Below are positions 42,139 to 50,290 of a stretch of 64,000 nucleotides of DNA, in pieces. This DNA is from Pelagibacterium flavum (lineage in GTDB: Bacteria; Pseudomonadota; Alphaproteobacteria; Rhizobiales; Devosiaceae): the NCBI RefSeq assembly GCF_025854335.1, contig NZ_CP107716.1, forward strand, positions 2,225,001-2,289,000, given 5' to 3'. How positions within the stretch are numbered: position 1 is the first letter of the stretch; each line of letters begins with the position of its first letter. The notes under the pieces are model-generated. The model was not told the DNA's origin. It did no database searches and worked only from the letters and a program-made list of their open reading frames with translations. Both the position numbers and the translations under genes were made by a program.

Positions 42139-44259
42139 TCACGCTGCGCGCACGGCCATTTTTGCGGCAAACACGCCCGCCTGACGCTCGTGGTGGCGGC
42201 GTGTACGAAGGTCCACCAGGGCCTCGTGTCCCGCCGGCGTCACCTTCCACTTGCGACCCTTGAACTCGACCAGCTTGTCGCGCCGCAACTTATCGGTTGC
42301 CCTGCGAACGCGGTCTTTGTGGGGATTGCCTTCTTTCGTCCAGCCGAGCGCTTCCGCCATGCTAGCCAGTGACTGGCCACCATCCGCATCTATCTCGATC
42401 AGAACGTCGTCCTCATCCTTCCTTGCTGTGGCCGCCTTGGCTCGAACTTGAGCAGCGCCCAAGACTTTTGCCATCACAGTTGGCACGTCACGCCCCCTGG
42501 TATCTTTGAGGCGTGGAGCGGTCACTTTTTCGAGCTCGAATTCCACGGGCTCAAAATCGGGTCCGCGATGCTTGCCCTGCCAATGCAGCCTGACGCCGCT
42601 ATCGCTTTTGATGCAGACGAGGTTGCCGTCCATTTCGGCGATGAACGCGCCACCGCCGCGAGGTAGCAGGTTCTCAGTCGTGGCGTTCTTGGTTGGGTGA
42701 CATGCCACCATCACGCACGGGCGGCCTTCTAACGTGGTCAGCGTGCGAAGTTCTCGAGCGTGCTTGCCTAGCTCGGTGTTTGAGTTTTCGTCTTGCCCGT
42801 TGAAATAAGCCGCGCTGGTGTCAATCACGACAAGATCCACGCCGCCGAGCCTTTCAAAGTCTTGGCGGATGCGCTCGAACATTTCAGGGATATGGAAGGT
42901 GCCTTCCACAAAGTGCACGTCGATCTCGTCAGGATCGAATGGCAGATGGTGTGCGGCTGCAATCCAGCGCATTTTCACATCGTCGGGGTTTTCGCCAGCG
43001 AAATACACCACGCGCCCCTTGCGCACCTCACGCTCGCCAAGCGACTCCCCAAGCGCCGTAAGCGCCGAGACAAGTAGCAGGACGGCTGTTTTACCGGTGC
43101 CCGACGCCGCAGTCACAGAGTAGATGAAACCCTTCTGCGCGATTCCGTCGATCTGATAGTCGGGAGGGGTGAAGCCGCTGGTGAACGCCCCCGATGACAC
43201 GATGCCCGGATAGCCCTTGGGCTTGGCGGGTTGCATCTTGACGGGCTCATTGTCGTTCGCCGGTTTGGCCATTCCCTTGGTGAACTTCTCAGCCTTGGCG
43301 CGCTCATCATCCCTTTGCCGTTCAACCTTCCCCCAAGAACGGGCAAAGTCCGCCTGCATCCTGTTGGCGTCGCCTTCGTACCTTTCCACCCAGTTTCCAG
43401 TGGACGTCAGAAAGATGGCTGCGGCCTCTTCGGGCGTGTGCCCGTCGAACTGCAACTGCTCAACAACCTTGTAGGCATGGCCGGAACGGTCTTCTTTGGG
43501 CTCCAAGTTGCAAGCCATCTTTTCCATGGCCCGCGGCGATACCTCTATGCCTTCCACGCTGGGCAGTTCGCCAAGCTCAACCGCCTTCGCGTCACTTGCG
43601 GCGGCACCACGCCCAGCCACAGCTAGCGCCAGGGCCGTTGGGTCGGTGAAAGTGCCGTCCCATTCTTGCGCCACTGTGACCGGCTGCGGGTCGGGTGAGC
43701 GGCCACGGGCCAACTTGGTGGCGCTGGGGTGATTCAGGGTGCCCGGAACGCGCCACACGTGCGCCACGTCAGCTGTGCAATGATCGGAGCCGGTGGCGGC
43801 TTTCAATCCCGCCGCAATGCCTTTGGCAACTGTGGGCGCGATCGGTTTGTCGAACAGCCAGAACGCTTGGAAATTTCCCTCGCTGGACTCGACGACGTAG
43901 TTAGGTGGCAAGGGGTATTCGCCAGCACTATTTCCAGTGTCCGCGTCCATATCGGCCACCAGTCCAAGCACTGCGATTATATCGGCTTCGGTGCCACGCT
44001 TGCCGCGTCCAAGGTTCCGGCGCATCACCTGAAGCCCGATGTATGAATTAGCGCCTGGCGTGCCCTGGTGCGCCTCGATAGCCTCAACCATGCCGTCGAC
44101 GTCGCCGATCGGGTGGTGGGTTATCGTGCCTTTATCGTTGTCTGTGTAATAGGTCGACGCGACCAGCAAGCCGTCGATGCCGTCCGCCAAGTTGTGCAGC
44201 ATCTCGATGTGCGCACGAAGCTTGCTCGTGGCCAAAATAGGTTCAAGAACTGTAGTCAT
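42139..44259 (-). CDS. Satellite replication protein: primase-polymerase and helicase ATPase
   Basis: From MTTVLEPILATSKLRAH the protein has 706 residues. The N-terminal half carries a RepB/AEP-type primase signature: VADMDAD (near residue 101), YVVESSEGNFQAFWLF and HVWRVPGTLNHP. After a PANDNEPV linker (near 334) comes an AAA-type RecA-like helicase domain with Walker A TAASGTGKT (near 383) and Walker B VDLVVID (near 474). A C-terminal winged-helix-like segment may bind the iterons. It plays the part of Pri-Rep in PICIs and of P4 alpha. The ATG overlaps the preceding gene by 17 bases. Confidence 0.88.
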   Translation of the reverse strand: MTTVLEPILATSKLRAHIEMLHNLADGIDGLLVASTYYTDNDKGTITHHPIGDVDGMVEAIEAHQGTPGANSYIGLQVMRRNLGRGKRGTEADIIAVLGLVADMDADTGNSAGEYPLPPNYVVESSEGNFQAFWLFDKPIAPTVAKGIAAGLKAATGSDHCTADVAHVWRVPGTLNHPSATKLARGRSPDPQPVTVAQEWDGTFTDPTALALAVAGRGAAASDAKAVELGELPSVEGIEVSPRAMEKMACNLEPKEDRSGHAYKVVEQLQFDGHTPEEAAAIFLTSTGNWVERYEGDANRMQADFARSWGKVERQRDDERAKAEKFTKGMAKPANDNEPVKMQPAKPKGYPGIVSSGAFTSGFTPPDYQIDGIAQKGFIYSVTAASGTGKTAVLLLVSALTALGESLGEREVRKGRVVYFAGENPDDVKMRWIAAAHHLPFDPDEIDVHFVEGTFHIPEMFERIRQDFERLGGVDLVVIDTSAAYFNGQDENSNTELGKHARELRTLTTLEGRPCVMVACHPTKNATTENLLPRGGGAFIAEMDGNLVCIKSDSGVRLHWQGKHRGPDFEPVEFELEKVTAPRLKDTRGRDVPTVMAKVLGAAQVRAKAATARKDEDDVLIEIDADGGQSLASMAEALGWTKEGNPHKDRVRRATDKLRRDKLVEFKGRKWKVTPAGHEALVDLRTRRHHERQAGVFAAKMAVRAA

Positions 44260-44497
44260 TGCGGGCACTGCCCTCCTGGTAAGCCGCCGCTGCCAATCGG
44301 GCGATCTGTTCAAAGGTGGCCGGCTCAACTCGAGCGCTGGCACGGCCATGCCGCGGTGACGGCGGGAAGGCGCGCAAGCCGCTTTTGGTGCGCCGTAGCT
44401 GCCAGTCGATCAGCGTGATTTCTGGGGTGGCTTGTAGATCGAAGGTCGCAACAAGCGTGCCCGCGTCCCGAATGGGACGCAGGTTCTTAACTTCCAT
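44243..44497 (-). CDS. Small island protein, possibly SpoVG-like
   Basis: The 84-residue protein (MEVKNLRPIRDAGTLVATFDLQ...) has an N-terminal beta-rich pattern, TLIDWQLRRTKSGLRAFPPS, similar to SpoVG-like nucleic-acid-binding proteins found in phage loci; this link is tentative. It has a GGGAGG site and overlaps the start of the primase-helicase gene by 17 bases, so the two are coupled. Confidence 0.6.
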   Translation of the reverse strand: MEVKNLRPIRDAGTLVATFDLQATPEITLIDWQLRRTKSGLRAFPPSPRHGRASARVEPATFEQIARLAAAAYQEGSARNDYSS

Positions 44498-44523
44498 TGT
44501 GGGGGTTCCTCCCGGTTATCGCC

Positions 44524-44700
44524 TCAAACGGTTGAGGCTACAAATTCCGCCATCTCGGCCCGCTTTCTGGGTTCTTCGATGCGGATTGCTCCCTGCACGA
44601 CGAGCAGTGCGGCCGCATTGTCTGGTGACATACCGGCTGCCTTCAGTTCGCTCAGGGTGTTTTCGATTATGGCCCGTACTTCGGCTTGTTTGTCGCTCAT
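44524..44700 (-). CDS. Small island protein, 58 residues
   Basis: The product (MSDKQAEVRAIIENTLSELK...) is a short helical acidic protein. Its ATG overlaps the stop of the AlpA-like gene (ATGA), the main evidence that it is translated. Unknown role in early control or replication. Confidence 0.5.
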   Translation of the reverse strand: MSDKQAEVRAIIENTLSELKAAGMSPDNAAALLVVQGAIRIEEPRKRAEMAEFVASTV

Positions 44701-44963
44701 GCCGCCACCTCGCGTGAGGAGTTGTCGTTGGCGCCGGATGGCAACTTGTACCGCGCGCCGCGCTTGCGGGCGTCGATACGCATCTGCATCCATGCGTGAA
44801 CTTCCGACCGCACGAATGCTACGCGGCGCTCCCCCAAAGACACCTCTTCAGGAAATTCGCCGTTGGCCCGAAAACGGTTGATAGCGGTGCGACTTAGGGA
44901 CGTTATTTCGCAGACGTCATTAAGAGAAATTAGGCGGGGTGTATCGTCGTTCTGTGCCTGCAT
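44697..44963 (-). CDS. AlpA-family helix-turn-helix regulator
   Basis: The 88-residue protein has the AlpA/excisionase winged-helix pattern: LISLNDVCEITSLSRTAIN, then RFRANGEFPEEVSLGERRVAF and RSEVHAWMQMRI. In P4-like satellites and Gram-negative PICIs, AlpA activates excision and the satellite operon. An AAAGGAGA ribosome site precedes it; the ATG at 44963 is preferred, though a TTG at 44972 is in frame. It leads the early operon into the primase-helicase. Confidence 0.88.
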   Translation of the reverse strand: MQAQNDDTPRLISLNDVCEITSLSRTAINRFRANGEFPEEVSLGERRVAFVRSEVHAWMQMRIDARKRGARYKLPSGANDNSSREVAA

Positions 44964-45015
44964 GGCGATCAATCTCCTTTGGCTGATATGCCCATATTAG
45001 AGATTGTGGCCATGC

Positions 45016-45043
45016 TGTTTAGGCAAACAAATACGAATTGTTT
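45016..45043. promoter_or_regulatory. Overlapping inverted repeats upstream of alpA
   Basis: TGTTT-AGGC-AAACA (45016-45029) and AAACAA-N7-TTGTTT (45025-45043) overlap in the gap between the 118-residue gene and alpA. Both are short dyads in an AT-rich stretch, suited to binding a regulator that controls the early operon. Confidence 0.4.
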
Positions 45044-45052
45044 TCCTTGACA

Positions 45053-45409
45053 CTAGTCAGGGAACTCCCCCGCCTCGTAGTGTTTGAGGCAATTCGTAAC
45101 GTGCTTGTCGCTATAGCCATACCTATCCGCAACTTCACCTATTGCAGCTTCCTCTGATAGCCCATCGCTTTCTCGTTCACGGACCGCCATAGCGATATCG
45201 TACCAATGTTCCGGCGAGCTGTTTGGACGTCCCCTGCCTCGCTTCTCGGGCTTCAACAACTCGGCGGCGATTGCTTGAATTGCTGGCGAGGCGGTACCGG
45301 CTTTCAATAGTTCAACAACAGCGGTTATGGCGTCACGCTTTCGCCCTTCCGCGATCATTCCCCGAATTTCCACTTCGCGCCATTCAAAGCGTTTGTGTAG
45401 TTTAGCCAT
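45053..45409 (-). CDS. Uncharacterised island protein next to the integrase
   Basis: The 118-residue protein (MAKLHKRFEWREVEIRG...) is basic and helical, with a central RGRGRPNSSPEHWYDIAMAVRERES and a C-terminal EEAAIGEVADRYGYSDKHVTNCLKH that resembles a helix-turn-helix. Its ATG shares one base with the integrase stop (TGATG), so it is probably co-expressed with integrase. It may be a small DNA-binding accessory protein. Confidence 0.65.
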   Translation of the reverse strand: MAKLHKRFEWREVEIRGMIAEGRKRDAITAVVELLKAGTASPAIQAIAAELLKPEKRGRGRPNSSPEHWYDIAMAVRERESDGLSEEAAIGEVADRYGYSDKHVTNCLKHYEAGEFPD

Positions 45410-46608
45410 CACTTCTCACCCCCACAGAAGTCTGCCCATTGCTCCATTAATTCGCGGCGCCGTTCAAGCGCATCCGAACGGGCGTAAGCCCGCTCGACGG
45501 AATCACCCACAGCATGGGAAAGTGCAGCTTCGGCAATTTCACGCGGGGCGTGTGCAACGTCGGTTGCCCAGTCCCGAAACGTCGACCGGAACCCGTGTGG
45601 CGTATATGCCTCGCCACCTGCGCTATTGAGCGCCTTGCCTAGTGCGGCGTCAGACAGCGGGCGCTTTGATTTCGCGCCGGGGAAAATCAGATGATTGATT
45701 TGAACGTCCTGCATATCGCGCAGTAACTTGATCGCTTTGTCCGATAGCGCAACGCGATGTGGCTTGCCCGATTTCATGCGCTCAGCGGGCACGGTCCAAA
45801 TCTTCTTGTCGAAGTCAATTTCCGCCCACGTCGCCCCCCTCGCCTCGCCGCTGCGTGCAGCAGTGAGGATTGCAAACTCGAGCGCACGAGCGGCGAACCC
45901 ATCGACGCTTTGCAGCTTGATCATGAAAACGGGCACATCAGCATGCGGCATCGCAGCGTGGTGAGTGGTGCGGGACAGCGCATCCGGTTTGTGTAAGACG
46001 TGTTCTAGGTTGCCTTTCCAACGCGCCGGGTTATCGCCTTCACGTTTGCCTTCGACACGCGCCGAGTCGAGAACGCGCTCGATCGCCTCTCGCAGTTTTT
46101 CGGCGGTCTCCTGTTTGATACCCCATAGCGGTCGAAGCGCAGTCAGAACCTCGGTCACACCAATCGCGCTCAACGCCTTGCCGCGTATCGGTGCCGCATG
46201 GGTTTCCAGCAGATTTCGCCATCGCGCCTCGGTCTTCTTTCCACGCCACCGGCCGGATTTTACAGCGTCGTCGATATACGAGTCGGCATATTTCCCGAAC
46301 GTAACTATCTCATCCTGCGCCCTTGCAGTCTCTATGGCCTCAACGCCATGTCGGTGCTCTATAGGATCAACCCCCTGCCGCACCATCTCTCGGGCAGCCT
46401 GAGCCTTTTCCCTGGCCTCAGCCAGCGTGACGCTGTGCAGCGGACCAAGGCCGAGTTGGCGACGCCTGCCGCCAATGCGGTAATCCAGCGCCCAGTAACG
46501 ACCGGTGCCTTTTGTAACCAGCCACAGGCCGCCACCATCGCGCAGCTTTTTGCCTTTGCTGGACGCGATTTGTTTAACCGTCAGGACGTTTCTAGTATGG
46601 ATCCCCAT
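45409..46608 (-). CDS. int: Tyrosine integrase, P4 type
   Basis: This recombinase inserts and excises the island at tRNA-Asn. The 399-residue protein has the DUF4102 N-terminal domain (KLRDGGGLWLVTKGTGRYWALDYR), a SAM-like core-binding domain, and the catalytic domain with Arg in AARSGEARG (near 252), His-x-x-Arg in HGFRSTFRDW (near 338-341), His in LSHAVGD (near 365) and Tyr in ERAYARSD (near 375). ATG at 46606-46608 has an AGAGGG site. The gene lies 142 bases from attR, the end away from the tRNA gene. Confidence 0.95.
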   Translation of the reverse strand: MGIHTRNVLTVKQIASSKGKKLRDGGGLWLVTKGTGRYWALDYRIGGRRRQLGLGPLHSVTLAEAREKAQAAREMVRQGVDPIEHRHGVEAIETARAQDEIVTFGKYADSYIDDAVKSGRWRGKKTEARWRNLLETHAAPIRGKALSAIGVTEVLTALRPLWGIKQETAEKLREAIERVLDSARVEGKREGDNPARWKGNLEHVLHKPDALSRTTHHAAMPHADVPVFMIKLQSVDGFAARALEFAILTAARSGEARGATWAEIDFDKKIWTVPAERMKSGKPHRVALSDKAIKLLRDMQDVQINHLIFPGAKSKRPLSDAALGKALNSAGGEAYTPHGFRSTFRDWATDVAHAPREIAEAALSHAVGDSVERAYARSDALERRRELMEQWADFCGGEK

Positions 46609-46750
46609 CCCCAAATTCCCTCTTTTTCCCCGCTATTGGGTGTGGGTTAGAGGTAATCACTATGGATGCGAAGTTCAAGAAAATTGTTGCCTAGCGGGGG
46701 CTTACGTCACATTGAGTTGCCAATATGGTACGCCAAAGACCGGGTAAAAT

Positions 46751-46768
46751 ATCCGGCCCGGGGAGCCA
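46751..46768. repeat. attR core of the island
   Basis: ATCCGGCCCGGGGAGCCA, identical to the tRNA-Asn 3' end at 30182-30199. It is followed by TTTTTCTTCC, plausibly the tRNA's original terminator tract. Confidence 0.9.
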
Positions 46769-46852
46769 TTTTTCTTCCGCATTTAATTTAGCCCCGTCGC
46801 GTTGGCACGTGTTGTCGACACGAGCATCGGCGCTGTTTTAGTGCTTAAATTC

Positions 46853-46880
46853 TTGACTGATGTTATCAAGATAATTATCC
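46853..46880 (+). promoter_or_regulatory. Candidate promoter with a TGAT-GTT-ATCA dyad
   Basis: TTGACT (46853-46858) and TTATCC (46875-46880) are 16 bases apart, and TGATGTTATCA (46858-46868) is an 11-base dyad at the -35 box. The gene that follows handles iron-siderophores, so an iron regulator is a natural guess; no known Fur, RirA or Irr consensus is clear. Confidence 0.35.
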
Positions 46881-46914
46881 CGTGGCGTGGTACGTCCACC
46901 GGCGGGAGAGCGCG

Positions 46915-47808
46915 ATGACCCAGATGTTTTATGATGCCACGCTGTTGGGCCGGCAGGCGCTGACGCCGGGCATGGTGCGGCTGACGTTTGGCGGTGAGGG
47001 CCTGAGGGCCTTCCGGACGACGGGTATTGGCGACGAATATCTGCGGTTGTTCTTTCCCAACAAGAAGACCGGCAAACTCCATCTCCCCCATATTTCAGAA
47101 GATGGCCGCTGGACCTATCCGGACGGACAGGACGCCGTGCAATGCTCGACCTACACTGTGCGGCGCTTCGCGCAGGAGGGAGAGGAGGTCACCATCGACA
47201 TCGACTTCGTGGTGCATGAGGGCGGGCTGGCCAGCGAGTGGGCACAGAGGGCCGAGCCGGGCGATCGAATAACGATCAACCGGCCGCGCGGGCTTTGCAG
47301 CCCGCCCAGGGATTATGCTTGGCAATTGCTGGTTGCCGACGCAACCGGGCTGCCGGCGCTATCGCGAATTCTCGAGCAGACGCCCGAGCACGTTCAGTCG
47401 CGTGTATTTGTGGAAGTAGCGCAAAAGGAAGACGAGCAGACCCTGCCCTATCACGCGGCGGCGACGGTGACCTGGCTGCATGGCTGCGGCAATGGTGTTG
47501 CGCCCAGCCGGCTCGAGGAAATCGTGCGTGGCGTGCCCCTGCCTGCAACTCCGGGTTATGTGTGGGTTGCGGGCGAGCAGAAGGTGGTGCGCGGCATCCG
47601 CAAATTCGTGCGCAAGGAGTTGGGATTTCCGGCCGAGCGCTACGAGCTGGTGGGATACTGGATTGCGAATGCCGAGGATTGGGAAGCCAAGTGGGACGCA
47701 CTGGACCCTGCCATCAAGGCGCAGATCGATGCAGGCTGGGATTCGGGAAGGGACCGCGAAACGGTCATGGACGAATACATCGATACTCTGGAAAAGCACG
47801 GACTTTAG
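46915..47808 (+). CDS. Siderophore-interacting protein (ferric-siderophore reductase)
   Basis: Proteins of this ViuB/SIP family use FAD and NAD(P)H to reduce ferric siderophores in the cytoplasm. The 297-residue protein has the FAD-binding domain with STYTVRRF (flavin-binding R-x-Y-T-variant, near residue 80) and GDRITINRPRG, and the SIP C-terminal domain with LLVADATGLPALSRIL and GYVWVAGEQKVVRGIRKFV. GGGAG before the ATG at 46915 decides the start. It is the first gene right of the island. Confidence 0.88.
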   Translation: MTQMFYDATLLGRQALTPGMVRLTFGGEGLRAFRTTGIGDEYLRLFFPNKKTGKLHLPHISEDGRWTYPDGQDAVQCSTYTVRRFAQEGEEVTIDIDFVVHEGGLASEWAQRAEPGDRITINRPRGLCSPPRDYAWQLLVADATGLPALSRILEQTPEHVQSRVFVEVAQKEDEQTLPYHAAATVTWLHGCGNGVAPSRLEEIVRGVPLPATPGYVWVAGEQKVVRGIRKFVRKELGFPAERYELVGYWIANAEDWEAKWDALDPAIKAQIDAGWDSGRDRETVMDEYIDTLEKHGL

Positions 47809-47819
47809 AAACCGGCCAT

Positions 47820-47848
47820 CGCCCCTTTTATCCCTGTACAAAAGGGCG
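47820..47848 (+). terminator. Hairpin between the SIP and TerC genes
   Basis: CGCCC-TTTT and AAAA-GGGCG pair with one bulged base around a 10-base loop, 12 bases past the SIP stop. No clear T tract follows, so it may be a weak terminator or part of the terC leader. Confidence 0.35.
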
Positions 47849-47948
47849 TATATGTCGCCGCGCAGTGCCGGGCCCCTCTGGCGTAGCGCCTTTGATCGCT
47901 ACGTGATGTCGGAACTGCTCCACTAGTTACATGGAGAAGGTCCCGGCG

Positions 47949-48989
47949 ATGGAAAATCTCGCTTCATTTTTGTCGACCCCGTTCCTCGATACGCCTGCGT
48001 GGTTCTGGGTCGCCTTTATCGTGATCGTTGTGGCGATCATGATCTTTGATCTCGGCTTCCTGCATAAGGAGCAAAAAGAGATCAGCGCCAAGGAGAGCTT
48101 TGTTCTCTATGGCTTTTATGTCGCCGTCGCCATGGCGTTCGGCGCCTGGGTGTGGGCGGTGCGCGGCGCGGATGCCGGGCTGGAATTTTTCACCGGCTAC
48201 ATCATCGAGCAGAGCCTTGCGATGGACAATATCTTCGTCATCGCGACGATCTTTGCGTTTCTGGGCGTACCACGAATCTATCAGCACCGCGTGCTGTTCT
48301 GGGGCATTATCGGTGTGCTGCTGTTCCGCGCCATCCTAATCGGTGCCGGCGTGGCGCTGGTGCGCTCGTTCGAGCCTATCCTGTTCCTGTTCGGCGGCTT
48401 CCTGATTTTCACCGGCGTGAAGATGTTCACCAAGGTGGAGGACGACGATGACATCGAGAACAACAAGATCCTGAAATTCCTGCGAAAGCACTTCCGGATC
48501 ACGCCGCAGTTTCACGGCAACAAGTTCCTTGTCGAAAAGCCCCATCCCAAGTCCGGCAAGCTGGTGCTCTGGCTGACGCCACTGGCCGTTGCGCTGCTCA
48601 TGGTGGAAATTGTCGATGTGATCTTTGCCGTCGACTCGGTGCCGGCCATCTTTGCGATCACGCAGGACCCGTTCATCGTCTATACCTCGAACGTCTTTGC
48701 GGTTCTCGGTCTGCGGGCGCTGTTCTTTGCCCTTTCAGCCGCCATGGCGCGCTTCAGGTATCTCCAGGCGGCACTGGCCATCGTACTCATCCTTGTGGGC
48801 ATCAAGATCTTCCTCGTGCCGCTGCATATTCACATCGACACGCTACTGTCGCTTATCGTGACGGTATCGATCCTGGCGGCAGGCGTGGCATATTCGCTCT
48901 GGAAGACCCGCAATGATCCGCCGCTTGAAGAGCAGGCGGATCATGTCGAGCCCGCGGAATTCAAGAGCGAAAATCCTTCCAACCCGTAG
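47949..48989 (+). CDS. TerC family membrane protein (Alx-like)
   Basis: The 346-residue protein has about nine membrane helices with the conserved acidic segments of the TerC family: IMIFDLGFLHK, EQSLAMDNIFV, and MVEIVDVIFAVDSVPAIFAIT. Relatives (Alx, TerC, MeeF/MeeY) export manganese or take part in metal supply to exported enzymes. I looked for a yybP-ykoY Mn riboswitch upstream and did not see its motifs. ATG at 47949 has an AAGG site; one at 47931 would add six residues. Confidence 0.92.
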   Translation: MENLASFLSTPFLDTPAWFWVAFIVIVVAIMIFDLGFLHKEQKEISAKESFVLYGFYVAVAMAFGAWVWAVRGADAGLEFFTGYIIEQSLAMDNIFVIATIFAFLGVPRIYQHRVLFWGIIGVLLFRAILIGAGVALVRSFEPILFLFGGFLIFTGVKMFTKVEDDDDIENNKILKFLRKHFRITPQFHGNKFLVEKPHPKSGKLVLWLTPLAVALLMVEIVDVIFAVDSVPAIFAITQDPFIVYTSNVFAVLGLRALFFALSAAMARFRYLQAALAIVLILVGIKIFLVPLHIHIDTLLSLIVTVSILAAGVAYSLWKTRNDPPLEEQADHVEPAEFKSENPSNP

Positions 48990-49050
48990 GCCGCCGTCGG
49001 GCTCGCTTGACGAACAATCGGGCCGGACGTAACGCTTTCCGGAAAACAAG

Positions 49051-49075
49051 AGCGGCGTGGGCATTCCACGCCGCT
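49051..49075 (+). terminator. Perfect 10-bp hairpin between TerC and MFS genes
   Basis: AGCGGCGTGG (49051-49060) pairs with CCACGCCGCT (49066-49075) around GCATT, followed by GCCTTTCC. It is 62 bases past the TerC stop and 20 bases before the MFS start. Confidence 0.6.
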
Positions 49076-49095
49076 GCCTTTCCGGATTACTTCTC

Positions 49096-50289
49096 ATGAC
49101 CGCCACGACCGCGGAGCACCAGCCCGCACGGCAGACCACGTCCCTGTGGATCTTGTTCGCCATCAGCTTTTCGCACATGCTCAACGATCTGATGCAGGCG
49201 CTTCTGCCTGCGGTGTATCCGCTGCTGCGCGAAATCTATGCGCTCGATTTTACCCAGATCGGACTGATTACGCTGGTGAACCAGCTTACGGCGTCGCTCT
49301 TGCAGCCGCTGGTGGGATATTACACAGACAAATACCCAAAGCCGTATTCGCTACCGCTCGCCATGTGTTCGACGCTGAGCGGCTTGCTTGTTCTCTCGAT
49401 GGCCTCGAGCTTTCCGATGCTGCTGGTTGCAGCGGCATTGATCGGGGTCGGCTCGTCCATCTTTCATCCTGAATCCTCCCGTGTCGCACGCATGGCCTCG
49501 GGTGGGCGGCTGGGTTTTGCCCAATCACTGTTTCAGGTTGGCGGCAATGTGGGGACGGCGATGGGGCCGTTGCTGGCGGCGTTCATCATCATTCCGCGCG
49601 GTCAGGGCAGCGTCTCCTGGTTCGCCATCGTGGCGCTGACGGCCATTGCTGTGCTGTTCGCAGTCAGCCGGTGGTATGCGGGCCAGAACCGGATGGCAAA
49701 ACCTCAGCCCGTGAGGTTGCGCGCCAATGATCTTTCCCGCGCCGGAATGATCAGTGCCTTCGCCATTCTTGCCATGCTGGTGCTGAGCAAGAACGTGTAT
49801 ATGGCGTCGATGACCAGCTTCTATTCGTTCTTCCTGATCGAAAAGTTCGGGCTGGAAGCCGAGACGGCGCAGCTCTATCTCTTCGTTTTCCTTGGCGCCG
49901 CGGCGGCGGGCACATTCATCGGCGGGCCGGTTGGCGACAGGGTTGGACGCAAGGTGGTGATCTGGGTTTCGATCCTGGGGCCCCTTCCCTTCACACTGGC
50001 CCTGCCCTATGTGGGGCTCGAGCTTTCGATCGTTCTGACAGCAATCATCGGCTTCATCCTGGCGTCGGCGTTCTCAGCCATTCTGGTTTACGCCCAGGAA
50101 TTGCTGCCGGGCCGAGTGGGCATGATCGCGGGCCTGATGTTCGGATTTGCTTTCGGCATGGGGGCGCTCGGCGCCGCCGTGCTCGGGGTTGTAGCCGACG
50201 CAACGAGCATCATTTTTGTATTCCAGCTTTGCGCCTTCCTGCCGCTGGTGGGACTTTTGACGGCATTGCTGCCCAACACGGGAGACTGA
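49096..50289 (+). CDS. MFS transporter, fosmidomycin-resistance (Fsr) type
   Basis: The 397-residue protein has 12 membrane helices with MFS features: SFSHMLNDLMQALLPAVYPLL, GYYTDKYPKPY, GVGSSIFHPESSRVARMASGG (typical of Fsr), and GGPVGDRVGRKVV. Relatives export fosmidomycin and similar small molecules. I chose the ATG at 49096; the earlier in-frame codon at 49057 lies inside a terminator hairpin. The SRPBCC gene begins 1 base after its stop, so these two form an operon. Confidence 0.9.
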   Translation: MTATTAEHQPARQTTSLWILFAISFSHMLNDLMQALLPAVYPLLREIYALDFTQIGLITLVNQLTASLLQPLVGYYTDKYPKPYSLPLAMCSTLSGLLVLSMASSFPMLLVAAALIGVGSSIFHPESSRVARMASGGRLGFAQSLFQVGGNVGTAMGPLLAAFIIIPRGQGSVSWFAIVALTAIAVLFAVSRWYAGQNRMAKPQPVRLRANDLSRAGMISAFAILAMLVLSKNVYMASMTSFYSFFLIEKFGLEAETAQLYLFVFLGAAAAGTFIGGPVGDRVGRKVVIWVSILGPLPFTLALPYVGLELSIVLTAIIGFILASAFSAILVYAQELLPGRVGMIAGLMFGFAFGMGALGAAVLGVVADATSIIFVFQLCAFLPLVGLLTALLPNTGD

Positions 50290-50290
50290 C

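Larger units (their letters stand above)
30182..46768. mobile_element. 16.6-kb integrated satellite (cf-PICI-like) in tRNA-Asn
   Basis: The element lies between two copies of an 18-bp repeat, one being the 3' end of tRNA-Asn. It carries a tyrosine integrase, an AlpA-like regulator, a primase-helicase with an iteron cluster, and an HK97-type head-packaging set (portal, protease, capsid, HNH nuclease, connector, closure protein, TerS, TerL). No tail tube, tape measure, baseplate, fibre, holin or lysin is seen. Gene content and size fit capsid-forming phage-inducible chromosomal islands, which package their DNA in their own heads and take tails from a helper phage. A decayed prophage that lost its tail block is the alternative, but every remaining gene looks intact. 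Confidence 0.8.

Noticed and set aside
41931..42170. 79-codon open frame on the minus strand over the iteron region
   Set aside because: It crosses the repeats and the end of the primase-helicase gene and has no ribosome site; the repeat structure explains the region better.
30182..46768. Intact tailed prophage
   Set aside because: No tail tube, sheath, tape measure, baseplate, fibre, holin or endolysin gene lies between the att sites, and no gap is large enough to hold them.
47809..47948. Possible yybP-ykoY manganese riboswitch before the TerC gene
   Set aside because: The family is often controlled this way, but I did not find the conserved GGGGAGUAG and CUGGCGAGACC elements; only a simple hairpin is seen.
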